The notes: generated by a model from the letters alone, not told the origin. A stretch of 64,000 bases of DNA from PSRF01 sp051000815 (GCA_051000815.1 JBPCNX010000098.1:96339-160338), one strand, 5' to 3'. Positions 44,325 to 54,282 are shown, counted from the first letter of the stretch. Program-made: numbers and translations.

Positions 44325-46234
44325 CTAGTCAGGAGTGCTCGGCATGCAGGCGGTTTCGTCCCCTCGCATAATAGTGTCGCCGGCTATAACGCCGGCAGCG
44401 TCGCCCGCAATCACACCGTCGCCCAGAAACTGATCCTCTCTAAGCAGGGTATCGCTGAGTAACAGCCCATAGGCACAGAAGACTACGCCGTCACCGGCGA
44501 TCACGCCGTTGCTGATCATTACGTTCTGACCTGTCTGTATTCCCTCAGTCAGCTTTGTCATGTCGCCGGCGATGACGCCGTCACCAGCGATCACGCCCTC
44601 GCTCAGGAGGACCCCGGTGCCATATATCTTTTGATAGTAGATGGCCAGGTCTCTACCGGTGATGTAGGTATAGTTGAGAATAATGCCTTGAGACCAACCG
44701 AAGGTATGGTCTGCGATTGCAGTCTCCGGCAGCGGACCCTCGGCGCTAGTAAGCAGCGGGGCACCCAGAGGAGTGGAGTTCGTGAGATCTGTCCGGATCA
44801 TCTTCGCCAGACGAGCAGCACCCTCGATGTTGAGTTGGCCGGCGCCCTGCTCGAGCATGTTGTAGCCGGCAAGTGGTTGTGCCGTGTACATCATGATCGC
44901 CCTAACAAGGTTAGGTGTTAGTTTGGGATTGATTTGTAAAAGTAGTGCCGCAGCGCCGGCCGCAACTGGAGCGGCCATGGATGTGCCACTAAGACGCATC
45001 ATTTTACGTGTCACAACGTCGCTGACCTCGGCGTCAAGGCCGGGATTTTGACTGACAAGTAAATTGTTTACCGACTCAGCGGCGATCAATTTGTTTCCAG
45101 GGGCCACAATGTCGGGTTTGATCAAGTTGTCGTAGTGTCTCGTTCCGTTTCCATCGGTCGAATAACTACGGGTGGGGCCGCGGGAGCTATAGGTCGTAAT
45201 CGAGTCGTCAGCGCGCGAATCTGTGCCGTAACTATTAGCTGCTCCCACGGTGATTGCTGAGGGCTCGATGCCTGGAGAATGTATTTGACCGTAGATTTTC
45301 TGTCCCGAAGCGTTGACACCGTTATTGCCTGCGGCGGCCACCACCACAACTCCTTTGTTGACCAGGTGGCGTACAGCCTTACAGATGGGATCTTTCTTGT
45401 ACGAATCCACGGCCGCAGCGCCGAGACTCATGTTGACTACGCGAATGTTGTGATTGCTGCGATTCGTTAACACCCAATCAAGCGCGCTCAGGAGGCTGGA
45501 TATCGTACCGGTACCCTGCGAATTGAGCACGCGTAAATTAATTAGATTGGCATTGGGCGCGATGCCCAGGTAGGCGCCACTCGAGATACGAGCATTTCCT
45601 GCCGCGATGCCGGCGACATGAGTTCCGCGTATGGATCATCGGTTCGACGTTCGCCTGTAAAGTCTTTGCTCGCCACGATGCGAATCGCCGAATTGGATCC
45701 GAGAAAGGACTGATGAGAGTTATAGATTCCCGAATCTATAATTGCTATTCCGACTTCGCTGCCATCGAGATCTGAGCGACCCACGGAGGTGGCCGCAGCG
45801 TTGGCGCCGGTGGTCGTGGAGAGGTGGCCAAGTAGACGCACTGTTCGGTCGGGCGATATGAAATCGATTTGGTTATTTAGAGCGAGGGCCAACACGCTGC
45901 TCGCCGGTAAATTGACTGCCTTCAGGTTAAGATTGCTGTAACTAGAGGTGATTTGTCCGCCAGATAGCGCAATCACAGTGTCCAGCAGAGGGCTCCAGGG
46001 TCCGTTGCTTTGTACGATGACATTAACGCGAGCTCCCAGGGCTGCACCGAGGACCTGATTGAGCAGGTCGCTGGAAACCTTCCCAAGCTGCGACACAGTC
46101 TGAGTTGTCTGGCCTAAATTAAGATTGAGTAGGGACTGCGATTGCGTCCTTGTGGGAACGCCGGCCAGAAGAGCACAGGCAATCGCAATCGCGGTCCAGC
46201 GGGCGGCTATGGGACGATGGTTTTTCTGGTTCAT
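44325..46234 (-). pseudogene. S8 subtilisin-like peptidase, frameshifted at the catalytic His
   Basis: Two frames together give one exported peptidase. The N-terminal frame (46234 to about 45629) has a signal peptide and the Asp motif GIAIIDSGIYNSHQS. It continues to DDPY, where the GHGTHVAG motif should begin. In the next frame the sequence resumes as GTHVAGIAAGNARISS and continues with AAAGNNG (oxyanion hole) and RLSGTSMAAP (Ser). About four bases (or one) are missing near 45626, and four would restore the catalytic His. The C-terminus carries repeated GVIAGD hexapeptides. The gene is probably inactive. Confidence 0.85.
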
Positions 46235-46556
46235 GCTTCCTACGCCTTGCAGTTGGCTTTTACGGAACTAAGACCCGTTCGGCATTTTGCAAACAGTGTG
46301 CCCTTTTTGGTCAGGCGTTCGAAAAGGCAATTTCTCAAGTAGTTAGCGTGGTTTTGGTTGGTGCGGGAGTTAAGGCAGGCCGATCTGGCTCGGTCAGCTT
46401 GGAACAGAACTCGTCAATTTGAATTTGCTGACTCGCTTCTCACGAAGCTCAGCGACGCTTTGCGGCATACGAAAGACCGCGTGATACACTCGTTACACCA
46501 CACTTTTTTTGGCGAGATTCGGTTAAGCGGGAGCTGCGGCCCGCGCAACTTAATGT
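46235..46556. other. gene-poor stretch before the tRNA gene
   Basis: About 320 bp between the peptidase start and the tRNA. Only short overlapping frames are present, none with a recognisable product. It should contain the divergent promoters of the peptidase gene and the tRNA, but I see no clean -35/-10 pair. Confidence 0.5.
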
Positions 46557-46632
46557 GCCCCTGTAGCTCAACGGTTAGAGCAGCAGACTCATAATCTGTT
46601 GGTTCGGGGTTCGAATCCCTGCGGGGGCACCA
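46557..46632 (+). tRNA. tRNA with CAT anticodon (Met or Ile2)
   Basis: A 76-base cloverleaf: acceptor GCCCCTG pairs with CGGGGGC, then D arm GCTC...GAGC, anticodon stem GCAGA/TCTGT around loop CTCATAA, and T arm GGTTCGAATCC with discriminator A and encoded CCA (46630-46632). A CAT anticodon may read Met, or Ile (AUA) after lysidine modification; sequence alone does not decide. Its 3' half is the attachment site of the island that follows. Confidence 0.92.
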
Positions 46633-46634
46633 AT
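46588..46634 (+). other. attL: 47-bp direct repeat in the tRNA 3' end
   Basis: From the anticodon loop (CTCATAATCTG...) through CCA to CCAAT, these 47 bases recur exactly at 59329-59375. This is the classic sign of tyrosine-recombinase insertion into a tRNA gene, with the host tRNA remaining whole. Confidence 0.92.
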
Positions 46635-47246
46635 CAATTGGCGAGTGTTCTTACACTTACGTCTTCGTGCTGTTGGGCCGATACCTGCTCAACCTCACGA
46701 TGGCGCGAAGATGGCGCGATTGTTTGGAGTGCGGCGACCTGTCGCCGCTTTGTTGTTTCCGGCACGCGCGATCGACGGGTCATGAGGTCAGTACCGTCCG
46801 CGGTAGCGGATGGGTCCAACACTCCCGACACGCCTGTTCGTTTGAACCTCACGACCTTACCCAGCTTGATGTTGGTCAGCGTATCAACCGCGTGACACAG
46901 ATTCGCCGGCGTCTGATGTGTGTAAAACACTCGTCATTCTTACTGACGTATGACCGAGTAGATCTCGAATGTCCCACTCGTGAACGCCATTGGCTCGCAG
47001 GCGCGTTGCGAAGGTGTGACGAGTATCGTGAAACCTGAGATTCGCGAGTCCCGCATCTTCGCAAGCGCTCCGTCAGCCTGTCTTGATGGAATCGATGTTC
47101 ACACCCGTACGCGAATTGCTGAACACGAACTCTTTTGGTCCAGCATCCTGCTTGAGTGTCATCAGTTCCTTGAACACGATGTCGTTCATGGGAATGGTTC
47201 GAGTCCTACCGGTCTTGGCCACGTTATCGGATGCCCGTCCTTCTTC
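46634..47246 (-). pseudogene. tyrosine recombinase (integrase), decayed
   Basis: Read on the minus strand, the frame gives SDNVAKTGRTRTIPMNDIVF, then ELMTLKQDAGPKEFVFSNSR and IDSIKTG. A TGA follows at 47073-47075. It continues ACEDAGLANLRFHDTRHTFATRL (the catalytic Arg/His region, about 47013-47034) and WDIRDLLGHTSVRMTS. A frameshift near 46926-46933 precedes FYTHQTPANLCHAVDTL, which carries the catalytic Tyr. The N-terminal half is missing. The C-terminus abuts the tRNA att site, as in typical tRNA-targeting islands. Confidence 0.88.
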
Positions 47247-47319
47247 ACTTCGCTAGGCCGTCATCCAGGCTTGATAGACCCGGCACGTTGATGAGCTTTC
47301 CGCTAACGACTAATATGAC

Positions 47320-50300
47320 GTGCGTATGTCCTCTGACCTGACGTTCTTAACGAATGAACCCGGCAAGTCACTGCTTGATCGGTTTCATGCTCTGCTTGGC
47401 ACACATACCCAGTTCTTCGACTGCCTTGTCGGGTATTTCATGATCAGTGGTTTTTACAAACTCTATCCGGCCCTCGAACACACAGAAAAGGTGCGCATCC
47501 TGATCGGTCTCAAGACCGACCAAAGCACCTACACTTTTCTTCAACAAGCCAAAGAACAGCAGCAACTTCTCCTAAGCTCTCACGCGGAAGCCAAGAGTCA
47601 GATTCCCAGCGAAATCCTGGACGAACTGGAACACTCAGAGGATTCAGCCGATGTTGAGGAAGGTGTCGACACATTCATAAGCTGGGTCAAATCCGGCAAG
47701 CTTGAGATCAAGGTCTATCCATCAGAAAAGATCCACGCCAAAGTCTACATTCTCACCTTCCCTCAGGGGCATTACGACGACGGGCGTGTAATCACGGGCT
47801 CAAGCAACTTTTCGCAATCGGGCCTTGTAGACAATCTTGAATTTAACGTTGAGCTTAAGAATCCTGCGGACTACCACTTCGCGCTGAACAAATTTAACGA
47901 ACTGTGGGCCGATTCGGTTGAGGTGTCAAAGGCGTATGTTGACACTATCACAAAGCTGTCCCCGTACGCGGAATTCACACCCTATGAACTCTATTTAAAG
48001 TTTCTCTACGAATACTTCAAGGGCCGGTTGAACTTGCCCGACGAACTGGAAAACATTTACCTGCCTGCCGGATTCATGAAGCTGAAGTATCAGGAGGAGG
48101 CCGTTCTGAGTGCGCGCGATACCTTGGAAACTTATGGCGGCGTTTTCCTGTCCGACGTTGTGGGCTTGGGCAAGACTTATATGTCCGCACTCCTCGCGCA
48201 GCAACTTGAGGGAAGAAGCCTCGTCATTGCCCCGCCTGCCTTGATTGATGAGAACAACCCGGGTTCATGGAACAATGTCTTCCGAGAGTTTGCTGTGCGG
48301 GGATTCAAGTGCGAGTCGTTGGGGAAACTCGACGAACTACTCAAACGGGACCTCACAGCCTACAAGAACGTCTTCATTGATGAGTCTCACCGTTTTCGCA
48401 CCGAATCGACGCAGAGCTACGAAAAGCTGGCGCGGATTTGCCGCGGCAAACGAGTGATTCTCGTAAGCGCCACACCGCTAAACAACACACCACGGGACAT
48501 TCTCAGTCAGATAAAGCTGTTTCAGAACGGCAAGAAGAGCACGATACCAAATCAACCGAACCTTGAGGCATTCTTCAGCAATATGGAAAAGAAAATTCGA
48601 CCGCTGGATCGCAAAGACGATCGGGAAGAATACTTTGCCACCGTGCAGGCGAACGCGAAAGCCACCAGGGAAAAAGTCTTGAAGTATTTGATGGTTCGCC
48701 GAACACGAAGTGAGATCAAAAAATTCTTCGGCGACGACCTCACATCTCAGGGCTTGAAGTTTCCCGAGGTCAAGGATCCCGAGCCGCTCTTTTACAAGTT
48801 TAGTACCGCCGAGAGCGAAGTCTTCTTCGATACTCTCAAGCTAATTACGGGGACGTTTACATATGCTCGGTACAAACCGCTCGTATACTTCACCGGCAAA
48901 CGTGATGATAGCGAACTTCAGGGCCAAAAGAACCTGGCAAAGTTTATGAAAATTCTGCTGGTCAAGCGACTGGAGAGCAGCTTCTTTGCATTTAGAAATA
49001 CGCTATCGCGCTTCATCGACTCCTACCAGCGGGTGATCAAGGAATACAACAACGGTTTTGTCTACATCAGCAAAGATCACATCAGCAAAGTCTTTCAATT
49101 CCTTGATGAGGATAATCCGGAGGGCATCGAACGACTGATAGAACAAAAGAGAGCTGAACGCCTGGACGCGGACGATTTCTCCCCTAATTTTATTGCCGAG
49201 CTGAAAAGCGATCTCAAGATACTAAAGAAGGTTCAGGCCATGTGGGAGAGTATCCACCGCGATCCGAAGTGGGACTCTTTAAGCGATGTATTCAAGACCG
49301 TTCCCAGCTTCCGCAAAAACAAACTGATCATCTTCACGGAATCAAAGGAAACTGCGGAATACCTGGCTAACCGAATCGAGAAAGAAATTGATTCTAAAGT
49401 AATTCTTTTCTCGGGCTCCTCTACGGCGGCTGATCGCGAGAAGATCCTTGCCAACTTTGACCCAAGGGCATTCCAGCCAAAGGATGACTACCGAATTCTG
49501 GTAACCACCGAAGTTCTTTCCGAGGGCGTGAATCTTCATCGCGCCAACATTGTCGTTAATTATGACATTCCGTGGAATCCAACTCGGATGATTCAGAGAG
49601 TCGGACGAGTGAATCGAGTGGACACCGAATTCGATACGATTCACACCTACAACTTCTTCCCCACCGACGAGTCGGAAGATGTAATAAAGCTGAAGGCCGC
49701 TGCTGAAGCCAAGATCGAAGCTTTCATTGAGATGTTGGGGTCCGATGCGCGGCTGTTGACCGAAGGCGAAGAGATCAAATCGCACGACTTGTTCATTCGT
49801 TTGAATTCACGAAAGACAATCACTGGGGAAGATGAGTCGGAAGAGAGCGAGCTTGAGTACCTGGCTGAGATTCGCGCGCTGAGGGACAGTCGGCCGGATC
49901 TCTTCGAACGCATTAAACGCTTGCCAAAGAAAGCGCGGTCCACAAGAAACGCAGATAATTTGGCTTCCGCTTTGCGAGAATATCCGGCTCTGCTTACTTA
50001 CTTCCGGCAAGGCAAGCTCGATAAGTTCTTTCTCGCTCAGGCAAGCACACAAACGAGTGCTGAGCTGGATTTCTTCGCGGCGGTGAAGTTACTAAAGCCA
50101 AAAGATGAAAAGGAAAGACGGCTGTCGATTACGCGTGATTTCTACTCATTACTCGAAAGCAATAGGCAGACTTTCCTTGACGCCACCACCATTGAAGGTG
50201 GTTATGGAATTCCGCATCGCAACAGCCCCAACGACGCATACATACTAAAGCGCCTCAAAGCGAAGGACATTCGCACGTTTCAGGGCTTCACTGATGACGA

Positions 50301-50541
50301 CGAGATTTATGTCAGTCAGGTAATCAGCCTGCTTGACGATGGCGCGCTGCCTAGACCTACAACGAAGAAGGTTGCCACTGCGCTGAAGAAAGAAGCAGCG
50401 CCTCTAAAGGTGCTTGGCATTCTGAAGCGCGAAATTCCTAGAGAGTTCTTTCAAGCCACACGCGCTGACGCTTCTCGCAATGCCTACAGCCCACGAGAAG
50501 TCATCCTCTCGTCATTCATTCCTGACCGAAAGACAGGATAG
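47320..50541 (+). CDS. PLD-nuclease/SNF2-like helicase, defence protein
   Basis: A 1073-residue protein. The N-terminal 200 residues carry a phospholipase-D-like nuclease site (KIHAKVYILTF then GSSNFSQSGL, the HxK...GSxN pattern). A superfamily-2 translocase follows: FLSDVVGLGKTYMSALLAQQL (motif I, near residue 285), IDESHRF (DExx-type), LVSATPLNN (motif III) and the late LVTTEVLSEGVNLHRANIVVNYDIPWNPTRMIQRVGRVNR (motifs V and VI). Helicases of this kind accompany methylase-containing antiphage systems. It ends 12 bp before the Eco57I-type gene, so the two are almost certainly an operon. A likely promoter lies in the decayed integrase. Confidence 0.88.
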   Translation: MRMSSDLTFLTNEPGKSLLDRFHALLGTHTQFFDCLVGYFMISGFYKLYPALEHTEKVRILIGLKTDQSTYTFLQQAKEQQQLLLSSHAEAKSQIPSEILDELEHSEDSADVEEGVDTFISWVKSGKLEIKVYPSEKIHAKVYILTFPQGHYDDGRVITGSSNFSQSGLVDNLEFNVELKNPADYHFALNKFNELWADSVEVSKAYVDTITKLSPYAEFTPYELYLKFLYEYFKGRLNLPDELENIYLPAGFMKLKYQEEAVLSARDTLETYGGVFLSDVVGLGKTYMSALLAQQLEGRSLVIAPPALIDENNPGSWNNVFREFAVRGFKCESLGKLDELLKRDLTAYKNVFIDESHRFRTESTQSYEKLARICRGKRVILVSATPLNNTPRDILSQIKLFQNGKKSTIPNQPNLEAFFSNMEKKIRPLDRKDDREEYFATVQANAKATREKVLKYLMVRRTRSEIKKFFGDDLTSQGLKFPEVKDPEPLFYKFSTAESEVFFDTLKLITGTFTYARYKPLVYFTGKRDDSELQGQKNLAKFMKILLVKRLESSFFAFRNTLSRFIDSYQRVIKEYNNGFVYISKDHISKVFQFLDEDNPEGIERLIEQKRAERLDADDFSPNFIAELKSDLKILKKVQAMWESIHRDPKWDSLSDVFKTVPSFRKNKLIIFTESKETAEYLANRIEKEIDSKVILFSGSSTAADREKILANFDPRAFQPKDDYRILVTTEVLSEGVNLHRANIVVNYDIPWNPTRMIQRVGRVNRVDTEFDTIHTYNFFPTDESEDVIKLKAAAEAKIEAFIEMLGSDARLLTEGEEIKSHDLFIRLNSRKTITGEDESEESELEYLAEIRALRDSRPDLFERIKRLPKKARSTRNADNLASALREYPALLTYFRQGKLDKFFLAQASTQTSAELDFFAAVKLLKPKDEKERRLSITRDFYSLLESNRQTFLDATTIEGGYGIPHRNSPNDAYILKRLKAKDIRTFQGFTDDDEIYVSQVISLLDDGALPRPTTKKVATALKKEAAPLKVLGILKREIPREFFQATRADASRNAYSPREVILSSFIPDRKTG

Positions 50542-50553
50542 AGTCATCGACTT

Positions 50554-53500
50554 ATGGACAGCGCTCAATCCCGCTCTCTCATCCGTGAGACGTTCACGCA
50601 GCCCTTCGATAAGAGGCGATTCCAGCATTTCATTCGCAACCTGCTCAATCACATCGACGAGTCAAAAGCGAAGCGCTGGAACACAACCTACGTCAAAGAC
50701 GCCTTCAAGCCAAGAGTGAACCGCTTTGAGAGACTGGCAACCTACACTGATTCCAGCGGGGAAAAGCTCGACATCCTAATCGTTCACTTAGAGAGAGAAT
50801 CCAGTCTCGAACGCGCTCGCACTTCTCTGCGCAACTTTGTAGCCGATTACTTATCGACACGCGGAGGAAAAGAAGCCGCGCTAGTCGCATTTGCTTCCCC
50901 AAACGATACCGATTGGCGGTTTTCGTTCGTCAAGATGGAGTACGAGTCCGTCGCCGATGAAGCCGGCAAAGTGAGTGTTAGGGAAACGCTGACGCCTGCT
51001 CGCCGTTATTCATTCTTGGTTGGGGCCAATGAACACAGCCATACGGCGCAGAAGCAATTCCTGCCGCTCCTGGAGAAGGATGAAGGGAGTCCCACACTTG
51101 CTGACATTGAAGCAGCTTTCGATATTGAAAAGGTTACTAAGGAGTTCTTCCAGCAATACAAGAATCTCTTTGAAAACGTGCGTGACGGACTCGACAAGAT
51201 TCTAAAGCGGAGCAAGGCGGTTAAGGAGGACTTTGTAAATAAGGGAATCGAAGCCGACGACTTTGCAAAGAAGCTGCTTGGCCAACTGGTCTTTCTCTAC
51301 TTCCTACAAAAGAAGGGCTGGTTCGGCGTCGCGCGCGGGGCGACGTGGGGCAGCGGCGATAAAAACTACCTGCGGTATCTGTTCGTGGAGCGCGACAAGT
51401 ATTACCAACGCCATGCTGCGGCACGAACGCGCAACTTCTTCAACGACATTCTCGAGCCGCTTTTTTACAACACGCTCGCCACCGAGCGCACAGACGATTA
51501 CTCCGACCGCTTCGATTGCAAGATTCCGTTTCTCAATGGTGGATTGTTTGAGCCATTCCTCGGCTACGATTGGGTGAACACGGACATCCTGATTCCTGAC
51601 AGTCTGTTCTCGAACGACGAACCGGCGGAGGAAGGCGAGCGCGGCACGGGGATTCTCGATGTGTTCGACCGTTTCAACTTCACGGTCAACGAAGCCGAAC
51701 CGTTGGAGAAAGATGTCGCGGTTGACCCGGAGATGCTCGGTAAGGTCTTTGAGAATCTGCTGCCCGAAAATCTGCGGCACAAAGGCGGCGCATACTACAC
51801 GCCGCGCGTCATCGTCAATTACATGTGCCAGCAGTCGCTTACCAACTATCTCTCAACGCACCTGCCGGACGTTACACGCGCCGACATCGAAGCCTTTATC
51901 CGCATCGGGGATTTTCAAGCCGACTACGAAGCCGCCGGAACTAAATCGCAGAAGAAGAACTTTCTGCCCGCAAGCATCAGCCAGAATGCGCGGGCGATTG
52001 ACAAGTTGCTGGAAGAGATAACGGTGTGCGATCCGGCAATCGGTTCGGGCGCGTTTCCCGTCGGGATGATGCAGGAGATTGTGCGCGCACGGCTCGCGCT
52101 CTCAAGCGTGCAGGGGATGCCGGAGCGGAGCGCATACAGCTTGAAGAGACACGCGATTCAATCGTCGCTCTACGGCGTGGACATTGATCCTGGCGCGGTG
52201 GAGATCGCCAAGCTGCGTTTGTGGCTCTCGCTTGTCGTGGACGAAACCAGCCGCGAGCGCGTACACGCCTTGCCGAACCTCGATTACAAAATCATGCAGG
52301 GCAATTCGCTCCTGGATGAGTACGCGGGCGTGAAGTTGCTTGATGAAGAACTGTTAGCGCGGGCGTTCGTGGACGTAGAAGCGCAAATTGATGAGCTCAA
52401 CAAGCGGCTCAACGAGCGGGAGCGCGAGTTTATCCGCGTCGGGGCGAAGGAAGGCAGGCGGGCCGCGGCGACGACTAAACTTGAGCGGGAAATTAATGAG
52501 TTGAAAAAGCAGCGCGAGCAGCTTTACCACCAGACGGATGCGCCGGCGGCAGAACAAGCCACATTTCAGGATTTACACAGCGCGGCGAGAGAGAAGTTGG
52601 CGGAGTTGAAACGCCTGCACAAAGATTTCTTCGACGTTTCCTCGACGAAGCGTAAACGTGAACTGCGCTCGCAGCTCGAAGCGGTTGAATGGGAGTTCAT
52701 GGAAGCGACGCTCAAGGAACGCGGCGAGCGTGAAGCCTTGAGCGAACTGGCGAAGCACCGCCGCGACAACCGCAAAAACTATTTTCTGTGGAAACTGCAT
52801 TTCGTCGAAGTGTTTCAGAGCAAAGGCGGATTCGATGTCGTCATCGGCAATCCGCCTTATGTGCGTCAAGAGGAAATCAAACATCTCAAACCCGCGTTGC
52901 AGCGCAACTTTCAGACGTTCACTGGCACGGCTGACCTGTACGTTTACTTTTACGAGTGCGGCGTGCGTTCGTTAAACGGCAAGGGCACGCTCGCGTTCAT
53001 CACATCGAACAAGTATTTCCGCGCTGGATATGGCGCGAAGCTGCGCGGGTTGTTGAGCGGGCGGACGACGATTCGACAGTTGATTGATTTCGGGGACGCG
53101 CCGGTGTTTGAAGCGATTGCTTATCCGACGATTCTGATCACAAGCAAGACGCCGCCGCCGAACGGCAACAACGTGCGCGCGTTGACGTGGAAGATGGGCG
53201 CACCCGTCGAACAGTTTGTGAGCGTGGTTGAAAAGGACAGTTTCTCGCTCGCGCAAAACGAGTTGACCGCCGACGGTTGGCGACTCGAAGTGGTGGACGT
53301 GCTGCGCCTGCTCGACAAACTGCGAAGCAAAGGCAAGCCGCTCGGCGAATACGTCAACGGCAAGTTTTATCGCGGCGTGCTGACCGGATTAAACGAAGCC
53401 TTCGTGGTTGACCGCGCGACGCGCGATGCTTTAATCAAAGAGCATCCGCCATCGAAGGAAATCTTGAAACCCTTCTTACGCGGGCGTGACGTAAAGCGTT

Positions 53501-53682
53501 GGCGCGTACAGCCTCAAGACCTGTGGTTGATTTTTACGAGACGTGGCATAGACATCAAGAAGTATCCGGCAATCAAGAAGCACTTAGAGCAATTCAAAGA
53601 ACAGTTAATGCCCGGTGTTCCCGGCGGACGCAAAGCCGGAAGCTACGAATGGTTTGAGATTCAAGACAATATTGCTTACTGA
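50554..53682 (+). CDS. Eco57I-type DNA methylase, truncated by in-frame TGA
   Basis: A 1042-residue product up to a TGA at 53680-53682. The N-terminal part has FEXX-like strands (LDILIVHLERESSLERARTS and ALVAFASP). The methylase core has TVCDPAIGSGAFPVGMMQEI (motif I, near residue 492) and DVVIGNPPYVRQEEI (motif IV NPPY, near 765), marking an N6-adenine enzyme of the Eco57I type. A coiled-coil-like Lys/Glu-rich stretch (about 610-730) lies between them. Specificity-domain sequence has begun by about residue 960 (FYRGVLTGLNEAFVVD). It probably modifies host DNA while the upstream helicase/nuclease attacks unmodified DNA. Confidence 0.85.
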   Translation: MDSAQSRSLIRETFTQPFDKRRFQHFIRNLLNHIDESKAKRWNTTYVKDAFKPRVNRFERLATYTDSSGEKLDILIVHLERESSLERARTSLRNFVADYLSTRGGKEAALVAFASPNDTDWRFSFVKMEYESVADEAGKVSVRETLTPARRYSFLVGANEHSHTAQKQFLPLLEKDEGSPTLADIEAAFDIEKVTKEFFQQYKNLFENVRDGLDKILKRSKAVKEDFVNKGIEADDFAKKLLGQLVFLYFLQKKGWFGVARGATWGSGDKNYLRYLFVERDKYYQRHAAARTRNFFNDILEPLFYNTLATERTDDYSDRFDCKIPFLNGGLFEPFLGYDWVNTDILIPDSLFSNDEPAEEGERGTGILDVFDRFNFTVNEAEPLEKDVAVDPEMLGKVFENLLPENLRHKGGAYYTPRVIVNYMCQQSLTNYLSTHLPDVTRADIEAFIRIGDFQADYEAAGTKSQKKNFLPASISQNARAIDKLLEEITVCDPAIGSGAFPVGMMQEIVRARLALSSVQGMPERSAYSLKRHAIQSSLYGVDIDPGAVEIAKLRLWLSLVVDETSRERVHALPNLDYKIMQGNSLLDEYAGVKLLDEELLARAFVDVEAQIDELNKRLNEREREFIRVGAKEGRRAAATTKLEREINELKKQREQLYHQTDAPAAEQATFQDLHSAAREKLAELKRLHKDFFDVSSTKRKRELRSQLEAVEWEFMEATLKERGEREALSELAKHRRDNRKNYFLWKLHFVEVFQSKGGFDVVIGNPPYVRQEEIKHLKPALQRNFQTFTGTADLYVYFYECGVRSLNGKGTLAFITSNKYFRAGYGAKLRGLLSGRTTIRQLIDFGDAPVFEAIAYPTILITSKTPPPNGNNVRALTWKMGAPVEQFVSVVEKDSFSLAQNELTADGWRLEVVDVLRLLDKLRSKGKPLGEYVNGKFYRGVLTGLNEAFVVDRATRDALIKEHPPSKEILKPFLRGRDVKRWRVQPQDLWLIFTRRGIDIKKYPAIKKHLEQFKEQLMPGVPGGRKAGSYEWFEIQDNIAY

Positions 53683-54105
53683 CAAGAGTTCGAGCAACCA
53701 AAAATTCTCTACCAAGAGATTGCGACATACCAAGCCTTCGCTTGGGATGATTCTGACTCATACTCAAACAACAAGACTTTCTTGATTCCGGGAGCAAGTT
53801 TTTATTTGCTTGCTTTACTTAACACGCAAGCTATTTGGTTTTTCTTGGGTAATGTCACCTCTAAATTGCAAGGCGGAGCTTATGCAATGCAAGCACCTTA
53901 CGTTTGCAAAATTCCGATTCCCGCAGCCACGCCCAAACAGCAAGCGCCAATCGTCAAACTCGTTGACCGTATTCTCGCCGCCAAGCGCGCCGACCCGCAG
54001 GCGGACGTGAGCCGGTGGGAGCGCGAAATTGACCGCCTCGTTTATCAACTCTACGATCTGACCGACGAGGAAATCGCCATCGTGGAAGGATCCACCCAGC
54101 GCTAA
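53683..54105 (+). pseudogene. detached C-terminal specificity domain of the methylase
   Basis: Directly after the TGA the same frame continues as QEFEQPKILYQEIATYQAFA and on through IPGASFYLLALLNTQAIWFFLGNVTSKL and APYVCKIPIP, ending in a helical tail at 54105. It matches the end of Eco57I-type specificity domains, in which the position of the stop normally encodes Trp (IAYWQEF). Changing TGA to TGG would restore 1183 residues. Independent translation from an internal start is possible but unlikely to be useful alone. Confidence 0.85.
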
Positions 54106-54161
54106 GCTTGAGGAATCCAAGACTCCCTTTCCGTAAGAACTGCGGACCGGAGTATATTCTG

Positions 54162-54199
54162 TGCGTAGTTAATCTCCCGAGGCGGGATTATCTACGCAT
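54162..54199. repeat. 38-bp palindrome
   Basis: TGCGTAG-TTAATCTCCCG faces CGGGATTA-TCTACGCA with a two-base centre. It lies after the methylase operon and before the HTH remnant, so it may be a terminator or an operator. Confidence 0.7.
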
Positions 54200-54282
54200 A
54201 GACTATATCCAAAGGTTGAGAGATAGGAATGCCGTCACGAAAGCAAAGTGCACCCAAGGGCCGGACGAACAGAACGAGGTAT

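Noticed and set aside
46667..47038. Plus-strand frame of 123 residues beside the tRNA
   Set aside because: It is the reverse of the decayed integrase, which is clearly recognisable on the minus strand.
53680..53682. TGA read as Trp by an altered genetic code
   Set aside because: Many other genes in the window end with TGA (for example 57081 and 58086), so the code is standard.
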